From the NCBI GenBank assembly GCA_030522415.1, contig CM060104.1, positions 26,822,825-26,886,824 on the forward strand: a DNA stretch of 64,000 nt, written 5' to 3'. The translations under genes and the position numbers were made by a program. The notes beneath the pieces are model-generated. The model ran no database searches and was not told the DNA's origin. It worked only from the letters and a program-made list of their open reading frames with translations. This stretch comes from Channallabes apus (lineage: Eukaryota; Chordata; Actinopteri; Siluriformes; Clariidae). This document shows, one piece after another, positions 31,820 through 41,815 of the stretch (its first letter is position 1; the number at the start of each line of letters is the position of its first letter).

Positions 31820-33243
31820 CATGTCGTGGCCAAAAGCTTTGAGAATTACATAAATATTGGAAATTGGAAAAGTTGCTGCTTAAGTTTTTATAATAGCAAC
31901 TTGCATACAGTATACTCCAGAATGTTATGACGAGTGATCAGATGAATTGCATAGTCCTTCTTTGCCATGAAAATTAACTTAATCCCCCCCCAAAAAAAAC
32001 CTTTCCACTGCATTTCATTGCTGTGATTAAAGGACCTGCTGAGATCATTTCAGTAATCGTCTTGATAACTCAGGTGAGAATGTTGACGAGCACAAGGCTG
32101 GAGATCATTATGTCAGGCTGATTGGGTTAGAATGGCAGACTGGACATGTTAAAAGGAGGGTGATGCTTGAAATCATTGTTCTTCCATTGGTAACCATGGT
32201 GACCTGCAAAGAAACACGTGCAGCCATCATTGCGTCGCATAAAAATGGCTTCACAGGCAAGAATATTGTGGCTACTAAGATTCACCTAAATCAACAGTTT
32301 TTTCAATTTTTTTAATTTTATGAAAGAACTTCAAGGAAAGAGGTTCAATTCTTGTTAAGAGGCTTCAGGGCGTCCAAGAAAGTCCAGCAAGCATCAGGAT
32401 CGTCTCCTAAAGAGGATTCAGCTGCGGGATTGGAGCGACACCAGTGCAGAGCTGCTCAGGAATGGCAGCAGGCAGGTGTGAGCGCATCTGCACGCACAGT
32501 GAGGCGAAGACTTTTGGAAGATGGCCTAGTGTCAAGATGGGCAGCAAAGAAGCCACTTCTCTCCAAAAAAACATCAGGGACAGATTGATCTTCTGCAGAA
32601 AGTATGGTGAATGGACTGCTGAGGACTGGGGCAAAGTCATATTCTCAGATGAAGCCGCTTTCCGATTGTTTGGGACATCTGGAAAAAGGCTTGTCTGGAG
32701 AAGAAAAGGTGACGCTACCATCAGTCCTGTGTCATGCCAACAGTAAAGCATCCTGAGACCATTCATGTGTGGGATTGCTTCTCATCCAAGGGAGTGGGAT
32801 CACTCACGATTCTGCCCAAAACACAGCCATGAATAAAGAATGGAACCAAAACACCCTCCAACAGCAACTTCTTCCAACAATCCAACAGCAGTTTGGTGAA
32901 GAACAATGCATTTTCCAGCACGATGGAGGTCCGTGCCATAAGGCAAAAGTGATAACTAAGTGGCTCGGGTAACAAAACGTTGAAATTTTGGGTCCATGGC
33001 CTGGAAGATTGAGATTGAGATACCAGTCGAATTGCAGAGGTCCTGAAAAAGAAGCTCCAACACTGCAAATACTGACTCTCTGCATAAATGTCATGTAATT
33101 GTCGATAAAAGCCTTTGAAACGTATGAAGTGCTTGTAGTTATATTTCAGTACATCACAGGAAACAAAGATCTAAAAGCAGTTTAGCAGCAAACTTTGTAA
33201 AAACTAATATTTGTGTCATTCTCAAAACTTTTGGCCACGACTG
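31820..33243 (+). mobile_element. Tc1-like DNA transposon, internally deleted
   Basis: Inverted ends GTCGTGGCCAAAAGCTTTG (from 31823) and, on the complement, GTCGTGGCCAAAAGTTTTG (to about 33241) bound a 1424-bp element. TA at 31818-31819 and TA at 33244-33245 are the expected target duplication. The ends start CA(G)T, the type that leaves CAG/CTG footprints on excision. The transposase inside is broken. Just outside the right end sit TACAGTA and TACTGTA back to back (33244, 33251); TACTGTA also sits just before the left end (31809). The element could be mobilised only if another copy supplied enzyme. Confidence 0.92.
32200..33080 (+). pseudogene. Tc1-like transposase pseudogene
   Basis: Cut-and-paste transposase in at least three broken frames. 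The DNA-binding half is near 32200-32560 (ETRAAIIASHKNGF near 32212; QEWQQAGVSASARTVRRRL near 32457-32513). A frame change then leads to 32560-32746, with VIFSDEAAFRLFG holding the first catalytic aspartate. After a stop, the piece 32769-32972 holds FQHDGGPCHKAK with the second. The region that should carry SPDLNPIENLW and the third catalytic glutamate is missing: GPWPG near 32991 jumps directly to the C-terminal SRIAEVLKKK segment near 33028. A functional enzyme cannot be made. The start is not definable because the N-terminal frame is interrupted. Confidence 0.88.
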
Positions 33244-33258
33244 TACAGTATACTGTAT

Positions 33259-33339
33259 ATATACACACTATATATAATATATATTATATATATATATATA
33301 TATACACTATATATATATTGCTCCATTGAAGGAGCAAGT

Positions 33340-33399
<60 letters not shown>

Positions 33400-33417
33400 A
33401 CTTGCTCCTTCAATGGA
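33259..33417. repeat. (TA)n tracts with a 96-bp perfect palindrome
   Basis: After TA-rich sequence, 33322-33417 is a perfect inverted repeat: TCCATTGAAGGAGCAAGTAA at 33322-33341 returns as its complement at 33398-33417, joined by an uninterrupted TA run. It can extrude as a cruciform. Confidence 0.93.
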
Positions 33418-33419
33418 AC

Positions 33420-34133
33420 CTTCATGTTTCATACATTGGAGGACTTGATACCAGTGTCAGAATTTTAATTAATTAGTTAATTTATTTATTCTTTTTTTTG
33501 TTACAACATCACACAAAACTGGCTGGACAGAATTTGATGAAACTTTGCCAGTCCTTCTGTCCTGCCTGAAGGTTAATCTTCATAAATGAAATCTAAATGT
33601 TGAGTAGAAGTGAAGTTAAGAACAGTTTTGTGCCAAATTATGAACCACAAGTTTCGACAGCGTACTGCGCACCCCTCAAACTGTGGGCGTGTCTTAAATC
33701 ACTTGGACAGAATTTCCTGAATCTCCTGCAGTCCTTTGATCTCTGCCTGAAGTTTAATCTGCACCATCAGTTTAAATCTACAGTAAAAGTGATGTTATGA
33801 ACAGTTATGTGCTGGATTTAATAATCTACTGTATAATAATCTACTAATGCGCTACTGTCTCAATGTAAACAAACACCTGCACCAATAGATATTAATTAGA
33901 AAAGATAAAGTGAATATTTTGACTGGGATTAGTTCATATTTTCACTTTGTCTGAAATAACAGCGCTGAAGTGGTATAAGTGAATTTTAACACGCTGGAGT
34001 CGTTTTAAGACAAAACTTCATCTTTATCTGATCTACTTTTTCTATTTCTCATCTGTGATTCTTTCTCCGATTACCGAACAGGGAGTGTATTTGTCTGAGC
34101 ACCAAAGAAGGACAACGTAGTGTAAACAAGGCG
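33420..34133 (+). repeat. Unclassified dispersed repeat, copy 1
   Basis: Shares CATACATTGGAGGAC at the left and a nearly identical block of about 390 bp (33745-34133) with 58975-59511, both in the same orientation. This copy also holds an internal diverged duplication: the phrase around 33520-33640 (GGACAGAATTTGATG, CCTGCCTGAAG) returns around 33700-33800. No coding motif or terminal repeat was identified. Confidence 0.85.
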
Positions 34134-35620
34134 TCAGATACTCAACCTTACAGAACGTCATTTCTGTCTATTAATAAGTTAGACAGATTAATCAGTTAAT
34201 CATCAGATTATTTTTAGCTTTAACCTTTTAACTCTTTCTACAAACTCTTCCTGTACTTACACTAATGTGTACTGTATGTGTATATATACACACACACACT
34301 CTGTATAGAGAGAGAGGTCAAGCTGCTGAGGAGAGTGGAAGGATGAAGTTTTGGATTCATATTTCATCTGGTTTTAAAATGATCTCCTCAGCATTGTGCT
34401 GCGTAATTAAACGGAGCAGTGAGGTTCTGCACTCTATTGACAGCTGTGTACAGGACAGCGCTCATTAATCATGCATTGCATTGCTCCATCAATCGATGCT
34501 CGGCATCATCCGCTTCACAATTAAGCAGCACCTGAGGGAGAGAGAGCCGGCATCCTGACTCAACACCTCGCTGGAAAGCCTGCGCTGAAAAATCTACTCT
34601 GTTCAACATCGTGATTGATGTCTCGACATAAGACTAATTTATAATCGTTAAGTACAGCAGACGTTGTTGTTTTTGCTTTTTTGTTTTTTTTCCCCCCACA
34701 AAGGACAAAATCAGGATCCTCGCCAACAAGAAAGTGATAAATATTAGCAGCGTGCCTGAGCTTTCTAACTCTCCTCATACATCCTCGCTTAACTGTCAGG
34801 TTACAGTATTCCCAGCTGTGGCTTCAGGTATAGGGTGGAGTGCCTCTAGTGGTCACAAGCAGGAAGTGCAGGGTGAAGCAAGCTGGATGTACAGATTATT
34901 CTAAAGAAATCGATAATTCTTGTATATTCATGACTAGATGTCGATTATGAGACGATGGCGGTGGCATTCGATTTTATACATTAATTGTATCTGTAAGCCG
35001 TTCAAGCATCTGATTACCAAATACAAATTAAACATTACATTTCATTTTTTTAAACAAATTGACATAGAGGACTTCAACTTGTGTGTAATGATGTTCCATT
35101 TGAAATAAAACTCGGGTCATTCATTTTGGCCTAATGACTGAATTTCTGTTTCACTCCTTTTCCAAATGGTTCAGTGTCTGTAACTTTAAATGCAAATAAG
35201 CGACTCCTCCTCATCTGACTCAGATGAAGCCTCAGTGTTGGATGGCATTTCACATCTTTCCTGATTTCTGCCATCTGGTCTCACACATTTGCTCATTGTT
35301 ATCTATTATTTATGCCACACCTCTAGTTACAGTAGCTAAGTGCTGATTGGCTAAGCACTGTTTAGGTTGGTTTCAGCACTATAAACATATAAAACAGAAG
35401 GTTTATCAGGCAGAAGAGAGACGCGACAGCCGCTGTCCAGTTATTAGTGTATTAGAGCAAGACTGATGTCCTGCAGGCTCGCCGTGGAAACAACGGCTGA
35501 AGATCGAGACGAGTTTGTTTCCCATAAAAAAGTGTTATTAATGATCACCATCTGTCGCTTCGCTGACAGGATAATCGCACAATCGTTCCCTAATGCTGGA
35601 TTACACATGCTGATATTCAC
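34134..35620. other. No gene recognised
   Basis: Low-repeat sequence. Open frames at 34265-34468 and 34560-34778 show no motif. A TATA-like ACTATAAACATATAAAAC near 35377 exists but no gene follows that I can recognise. Confidence 0.3.
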
Positions 35621-35624
35621 CAGA

Positions 35625-35664
35625 GACAGACGGAGAGAGACAGAGAGAGAGAAAAGGGAGAAAC

Positions 35665-35721
<57 letters not shown>

Positions 35722-36262
35722 GAGAGAGAGGAAGAAAGAAAGACAGAATTAGCGAGATGGTGAAAGAGACAGTCTAAATCAGAGACAGAGATATTAAAAA
35801 TAAGAGAGAGAGAGAGAAAATGTCTGAGAGATACAGTCTAGCAGATAGAGACAGTCTAAGTCTGAAAGAGAGAAAGAGATCGCGAAAAATAAGCTGAAAA
35901 AAAGACCCACTGTGAGAACAGCAGTGCAATAAGGTAGAGAGAGACAGACAGAGGGAGACGATCTTGAATCTTCACAGAGAGAGAGAGAGAGAGACTGTGG
36001 GAGGGAGACAGTCTAAGAGAAAGACTCAGAGAGATGACAAGAGACAGAATGAGAGAGAAAAGGCGAGAGAGATTCTAAGAGAGACAAAAAATGAGACTAA
36101 GAATGAGAGAAGGAGAACAAGACAGAGAAAAAAGTCTAGAGGAAATTTTTAGTGTAAATGATAAGATTTAAAGAGAGAGACTGAGTGTAAAAAAGAGAGA
36201 GAATAATAGAGAGAGAGACAGAGGGAGACGAGGAAGAGAGAGAGAGAGAGAGAGAGACTAAT
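35625..36262. repeat. Purine-rich (GA) tract with (GATA)n
   Basis: About 630 bp with a strong A+G bias on the plus strand, built of GAGA, AGACAG and GAAAG words, including a clean GATA run at 35667-35721. Open frames across it are composition effects. Confidence 0.85.
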
Positions 36263-36350
36263 TAGGCGGCAGTCTGTTATTGCAGTTAAACATGCCTTAA
36301 AGAAAAAATTATAATAATTTTGACTAGTGTAAGGTGAACATACCACCGAG

Positions 36351-36351
<1 letters not shown>

Positions 36352-36417
<66 letters not shown>
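36352..36417. repeat. (GT)n microsatellite
   Basis: Perfect GT run of about 33 units. Confidence 0.95.
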
Positions 36418-36418
<1 letters not shown>

Positions 36419-37415
36419 TTGGGGTGGTGTCTTTTAAATCCGATCCAAGAAAAATACAAAATCTACTGAGTATCTCTGTTAGACTTCAGTTGTGTATCGC
36501 TCCGTCTCACGTCTCCATCTGCGGCGTATAAAGCAGCCGGCAGTTCACCATGAGCTGTTTAGATGAGGTGACCTGCTCACTCTTCCACATCAGCTCTAAT
36601 ATCATCAGGGAGTTGTAACAAAAACCTAATTTCTCTGCCTGCTTATTTTCTCTAGCATGCATCAATGTGTTGGCGATGGCTGGCTAATTCCAGCGTTATG
36701 GCTAAACGCAGCAGCATGCCAAGCCAGCTGCTGCTCATTTACCTCTGTCCTGTCTCTCACGTTCATTGTGCCTGATCAGCCACATCCTTTCAGTGGCAGC
36801 TGTTCCAGATCACATGGAAACACACACGATGCCAGGATACTCATGTTTCTGTTATGCACTTTATCTCAAGCATATGTGCTGAGACATGTTTTAGCACATA
36901 TAACGGAATAATTGCTGTAAAGTAAAAATAAAACTAATTAACCTGCACTTTACCTTTGAAAAGAATCGTGACAGAGCAGTGTTTCTGTGTAGAGCAGAGA
37001 AAAAGAGTGTGTGTGTGTCTGTGTGTGTCTGAGAAGGCAAAAGTAGGAGGGGTCTGTGTGCGGGCGCATGTGTGTGTGTGCAGGGGAGATGATTACCCAC
37101 AATTCTGCAGAGAGAGAGAGTCAAAAACCGTTGAATCAGTTGTGATCATGTGAAGCTCGACGTCAAAACAAGAAGTGCATGCGTGATACATGATACTCGG
37201 TACTCATAAACCAAGAAAATGCTTGAATTTTCAAGTTAAAATGTATTCAAAATCTTTGCTTGTCTTGCAGAACACTCATTTGGTAGTTTTCTAACTAATT
37301 TGGTACCTTTGGTTGTACTTGTCTACTTGACTCATTACAATTTTCTTGAATTAGCATAAGCAATAATTTACCTTTATACAGTATGATGGGTTAATGTTCT
37401 GGATTGGTAAATATA
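36418..37415. other. No gene recognised
   Basis: Low-repeat sequence. No coding or RNA feature is recognised. Confidence 0.3.
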
Positions 37416-37419
37416 GTCA

Positions 37420-37790
37420 TAACATTAACACCATCACATTGATCACAAACTATACAACAGTAAACTGATGACCGGTTTGTGGGCACCCAATGTTCACCCA
37501 TGCCTGTGGTGACCTAAAGCTCGACCGTCAGGTCTGATCTCAAAGAAAAGCCAATAAATCTCCAAAAAAGTCACTACTGGCCACAATAAAAAGGCATCAG
37601 AACACCGAGTGTACAGTACCATAGCCCACTGTGTGCCAGGATCAGCCAGACACCACAGCACCCCCCCAGAGGCCCTGAAATCCACAGCTGGAACCAGGGG
37701 CCAGACCTGCCTCAGCTGCACAAGGGGAGTCCAAAGGCTAGGTGGTTTTAATGTTAAAGTTTTTAATGTTGCAGCTGATCAACGTCTGCT
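37420..37790. mobile_element. Decayed Tc1-derived remnant
   Basis: Ends look like the inverted repeat GTCATAACATTAACACC (37411-37427) and GGTTTTAATGTTAAAG (37743-37758). The inside near 37590-37620 (AAAAAGGCATCAGAACACC, AGTGTACAGTACC) resembles the Tc1 helix-turn-helix coding text for KVSEYTVHR, by recall. The TACAGTA at 37612 sits inside it. Heavily decayed. Confidence 0.5.
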
Positions 37791-38271
37791 ATACTAGTAA
37801 TTCATTTTACTGTATGTTTTTCTTTGTGTTTTTGAATGCAACAGGTGAAACCTATTGCATTCAGGTTCTGAGTGATACATGTCCAACTCTTTCTGATAAG
37901 GCTAGCCAGCCGAGTACTAAAGAGGATACATGGAGAAAGGAAGAATGGTGCAATGTAATGGCATGACTGCACCTGGAGGAACTGGAGACCAGCACATGTA
38001 CCTGGTCCAGAAGATAACAAAGCACTCTGGAGACCTGAAGAGAGAATAGAAAAGCCGGCCACACTGCATGGCAGGAACTGGAGAAAGGGATTGCACACAG
38101 CCGTATTATAAAAGGAATAACCCCTGCAAAGTGAATTCAGCAGTGACATTCTACAAGAGCCAAGATACACTCAGAAGGATCACAAAGAAAGTGACCTACA
38201 CAAGGTGCTTCATGCGCCCAAACTTTTAAATGTCATACATTTGTAGGAAAAGTGTGTACCCTCACCAAACT

Positions 38272-39028
38272 TCAGCTGAGCCAAAGCAAGTCAAAATCCT
38301 TGATTAAGTCTCTACCATCTATAAAGACTAAAATACAGGTGGATCTTTCTTTCTTTTTTTGAATTCCTTCAGACTTGCTATGTCCTTGTAGATGTAAGAG
38401 AGGCACAATCCAGGGCTTGATGGCATAATTTTTTGGCCGCTCTGCACTTGGATACATTTTGGTGAAGGTATGCATTTTAGTAGCATGGTACTGTAGCAGG
38501 TATGCAGCAAAACACATCTCACTACACTCAAATCTGAATGCAATGGGCGCGTTGCTTTCTTTGTTGCCAAGCTGTACAGTTGAGCAGCTGAGAAAGAATA
38601 AGGATGGAAAAAGGGTATTGACTGCCCAACTGCACACTCTGCTGAAGAATAGCCTTGAATGATGTGAAGAAATATAAGCATGAGGTATGCCAAGTTGAGT
38701 CTGGCCTGAAGTCTCATGACCTGGCTGTTCTTTTGGCACAGTCATAAAATCATGCCACGGGAGTGCGCTTAATCCAGCACTGGCAGGGTAACAAACCTGA
38801 GGGGCAGTTATGAGGAATCTGTGGCCCACATTGCTTCAGACCCTCAACAATATCTTTGTAGTCTGCACTTGTAACTAATGTACTGGTGATGGTAGTGACA
38901 CTGCCGCCAAGTTGCAGAAAATGCTGCAGTGGTGCACCAGGATGTTGAACACATTTGGTCAACTGCATAGCATCACAACACCTTACATGGACAACACACT
39001 GATCTAATGCTGGGATAACCTCACGCAC
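38272..39028 (-). pseudogene. Unidentified decayed coding-like region
   Basis: The minus strand holds three overlapping open pieces (38750-39028, 38272-38829 and 38328-38717) in different frames, longer and with more balanced amino-acid use than chance frames nearby. Readable text includes EVIPALDQCVVHVRCCDAMQ, LHDFMTVP-like words, and PSAERPKNYAIKPW. I do not recognise a family. There is no clear motif, no repeat ends were seen, and no exon signals were identified. It may be a relic of a host gene or of an unfamiliar transposon. It could also be chance, so I give it low confidence and no function. Confidence 0.3.
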
Positions 39029-39029
39029 A

Positions 39030-39933
39030 AATTATACTTGAATCAAACGCATGTTATTTGGAAACAAGAATAAACAAGTCCAAATGAATATGAGAGCAGT
39101 GAGAAGAAAGAAGTGTTCATTCCACCGTTGGTTGATCACAGAGATATACCGTCTGAGTTTCAAAGCAGAAATTAAAGAAGAGTTAGAATCTAAAACACTG
39201 CAAGTGCCATTATTGTACAGAGAACTAGTCTAATATAAAGACACAGGCTTGCAGGGACTGAGATAAAATACATGCATATGAAAGTAATAAAACGCAGTGT
39301 GTGTTGCAATAGTAACAGAGATGCTCTTACCACCACATCTTCTAGCATTTTATTCTACTTACTCTATACTACAGCGTTTTACAGCGCTAACACCTTATAA
39401 TCATATTTCTATGACAATACAACCTCAAGTATTTAGAAAATCCATAAGATCTCCGCAGCACATGCATACAGTAGTGCTTCAGTATATTACAGTGATTGCA
39501 CTAAAGTGAGAATTTTAAGGTTTTGTTAAGATGATGCTCTCCAGCGGTGAAGCGCAAAGCCAGGCCTGATCACGGGAGAGGAATTCAAGAGCCACAGGGA
39601 GGCTGGATGTTCCTTCGCAGCTTTGTAGCAGTGATTCAACCATCTGTTCCATTCTCCAAGCTCCACTGGGAGAGAGAGAAACCCAGGGGAGCGGAGAGAA
39701 AAACTCTACCTTACTCACTTCCAGGGAGCGCTGTCACAATCTGAAATCAGAGGAAGGATCTCTACAGGCAGCCTTAAGTGCACGGGGGGAGGGGGGGGGG
39801 GTGGCAGGACTGCACAGCGAGGGGTAAATGCTTCTGACACAGGGTGAACTTGGAGCTGTGATCTTAGGTGGCAGGGGGATAAACAGGGCAAGATAGGAGT
39901 GTCACGTCTGGTCAATACAGCAGTATGTGTACA

Positions 39934-39971
<38 letters not shown>

Positions 39972-40333
39972 AATGCAAATAGATTACCTTTACAGGAGGA
40001 ATTAATAAAATAAAACTATTACATGGTATAGGTTTACAAAGTAGAGGTTTTATATAATAATATTTTATATTTATGCAATTCTTTTTGTCATTTGAGACAT
40101 TCAGATCTGTCTACAGTTAGTTTGTGCACGTTTTTCCATTTTTGCATTTGGAACCAAAGTAATGCCCCCCCCCCCCCCCCCCATTTTTTTCTGCTCAATC
40201 CTGTTTTTGGGTGTGGCTGAGCAATAGCTCATTTACATAGACACAGAAACAACACATTTGAAGGGAGAGTAAAACAGAGCAAGTTTAATCTATTTAAAAA
40301 ATCATTATCTGAGAGGCATTTCAGCTAGAACAT

Positions 40334-40375
<42 letters not shown>

Positions 40376-41337
40376 TTTGAAGGAGTTCTTTTTGAATCTG
40401 TTAAAGAAAGAGTGAAAAATAAGACCCTTAATGTTTAAGTGGTAAGAGTAACGTTTACTATGATAGGACCGGACTGAGGGAGTTTTGCACAGCGGTAGTC
40501 TTGGCTCCAACCTCGTAAAGATGTAATGAGTCGATGTAAGTGCACTGCGTTTAAGGAAAAAAAAAAAAACCACAACTTTTTTAATTCCCCAACACGAGCC
40601 ACTAACATCCAATGCCATTAATCAATACACTTCCATTAGCCCTGAATAGACATTTCGTCCGGTGCTTTAGAGCCACGTTGGCTGAACTAAAGGCCAAAGA
40701 TATGAAAAGGCACAATTAGTCGATACGTTCATCATAACCGGAACATTTTCTCTGCATTATTTCACTCGTTGTATTTTCATCCACTTGTGTTAAATGTCAC
40801 CACATTCAGCCCGAAGTGCTGCGCCAGCTAATTATGGTCAGATTATCTGATTCTGGCTGTGAGAATTAAGGAGCGGTTTTAGTGAAAGAAAATCTCCTGT
40901 GAAAGCTGAACCGCAGGTTATTCAATCAGTACTGTGATCAATACTGGATTAACTGTGCAGTCCAATTTTACCAAGACTCAAATAAACCAAAATGAAGAAG
41001 AATTCCATAAAAGTCCACGATGACATTGTGAGTGATTTTTAAAAGGGCATTTTCAAACTAAACTTTTTTTTTCCCATGAAGGATTTCAAAGGCTAATGTT
41101 TTGGCTTTAATGCAATCTTTATTTTACCGTTTCTATAGAAACAGCGCATCCAAAGCAGCACATACAGAGTAAACAGATTAAAAACTGAGAAACCATTAAT
41201 GTGGTGCAGTTTTCTTTAAGGAGATGATTATTTGTGGAAGGAGTCTCCAGTGTCAGCCCGAGGTCAGGCTGAAACTTTAATTTAGCATTTTATAGAGATG
41301 ATGTGTTAAATGTTATAGCAGCTACAGTATAAACAGT
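39030..41337. other. No gene; scattered simple repeats
   Basis: AC microsatellites at 39938-39971 and 40337-40371, a G run at 39785-39801 and a C run at 40166-40182. 40620-40930 is repeat-free with homeodomain-like TAATTA sites. No gene is recognised. Confidence 0.35.
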
Positions 41338-41389
41338 GGTTTCCTCACCAGCCTTTGTAAGAGAATAAGAAGAGGCTGGTGAGGAAACC
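41338..41389. repeat. 17-bp perfect hairpin
   Basis: GGTTTCCTCACCAGCCT at 41338-41354 and its exact complement at 41373-41389, with an 18-base loop. Confidence 0.9.
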
Positions 41390-41419
41390 ATCATCTTGAT
41401 ATGATGAGCCAAAAAACAT

Positions 41420-41546
41420 TAATTCATTCATCTTCTATACCGCTTTATCCTGTATTTAGGGTCGCGGGGACCTGGAGCCTATCCCAGGAGACTCAGGGCA
41501 CGAGGCAGGGTACACCCTGGACAGCGTGCCAATCCATCACAGAGCA
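41420..41546 (-). mobile_element. 5'-truncated Mermaid/DANA-like SINE with 13-bp target duplication
   Basis: Only the 3' 127 bp of the SINE is present, antisense (TAATTCATTCATCTTCTATA to GTGCCAATCCATCACAGAGC). AGCCAAAAAACAT flanks it perfectly at 41407-41419 and 41547-41559. This shows truncation happened during insertion, as in LINE-driven target-primed copying. Confidence 0.95.
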
Positions 41547-41596
41547 AGCCAAAAAACATGGTTTGCCACATTTTTGAGAAACTAGAAAGGACCATA

Positions 41597-41800
41597 GAGC
41601 CTCACTATGTGGTACAGTTGTAGCTCATCATGTTGAGGCTCTGGGTTCCTGATCAACAGGTCAGTGGTTCAAGCCCCAGCTTCACCAAGCTTCCGCTATT
41701 GGGCCCTTGAGCAAGGCCCTTAACCCTGTCTGCTCCAGGGGTGTTGTACAGTATCACAGCCGACCCTGTGCTCTGAGCCCAGCTTCCTAACACTCACATT
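41597..41800 (+). mobile_element. tRNA-derived SINE, sense copy
   Basis: Has a decayed tRNA-like head (GTTCAAGCCCC box B), then GGGCCCTTGAGCAAGGCCCT, TTAACCCTGTCTGCTCCAGG and GCCGACCCTGTGCTCTGAGC, like 53922-54152. TACAGTA at 41747 is an exact 5-bp excess over that copy. Confidence 0.82.
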
Positions 41801-41815
41801 GTGCGGTAAGGTATT

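Noticed and set aside
33779..33785. TACAGTA used as a 5-bp insertion example in the dispersed repeat
   Set aside because: The other copy at 59140 is longer, not five bases shorter, so this heptamer is not a clean insertion and may come from a deletion.
35370..35700. Possible promoter with TATA-like sequence followed by an ATG frame
   Set aside because: The frame (35466-35672) has no similarity and runs into the purine tract.
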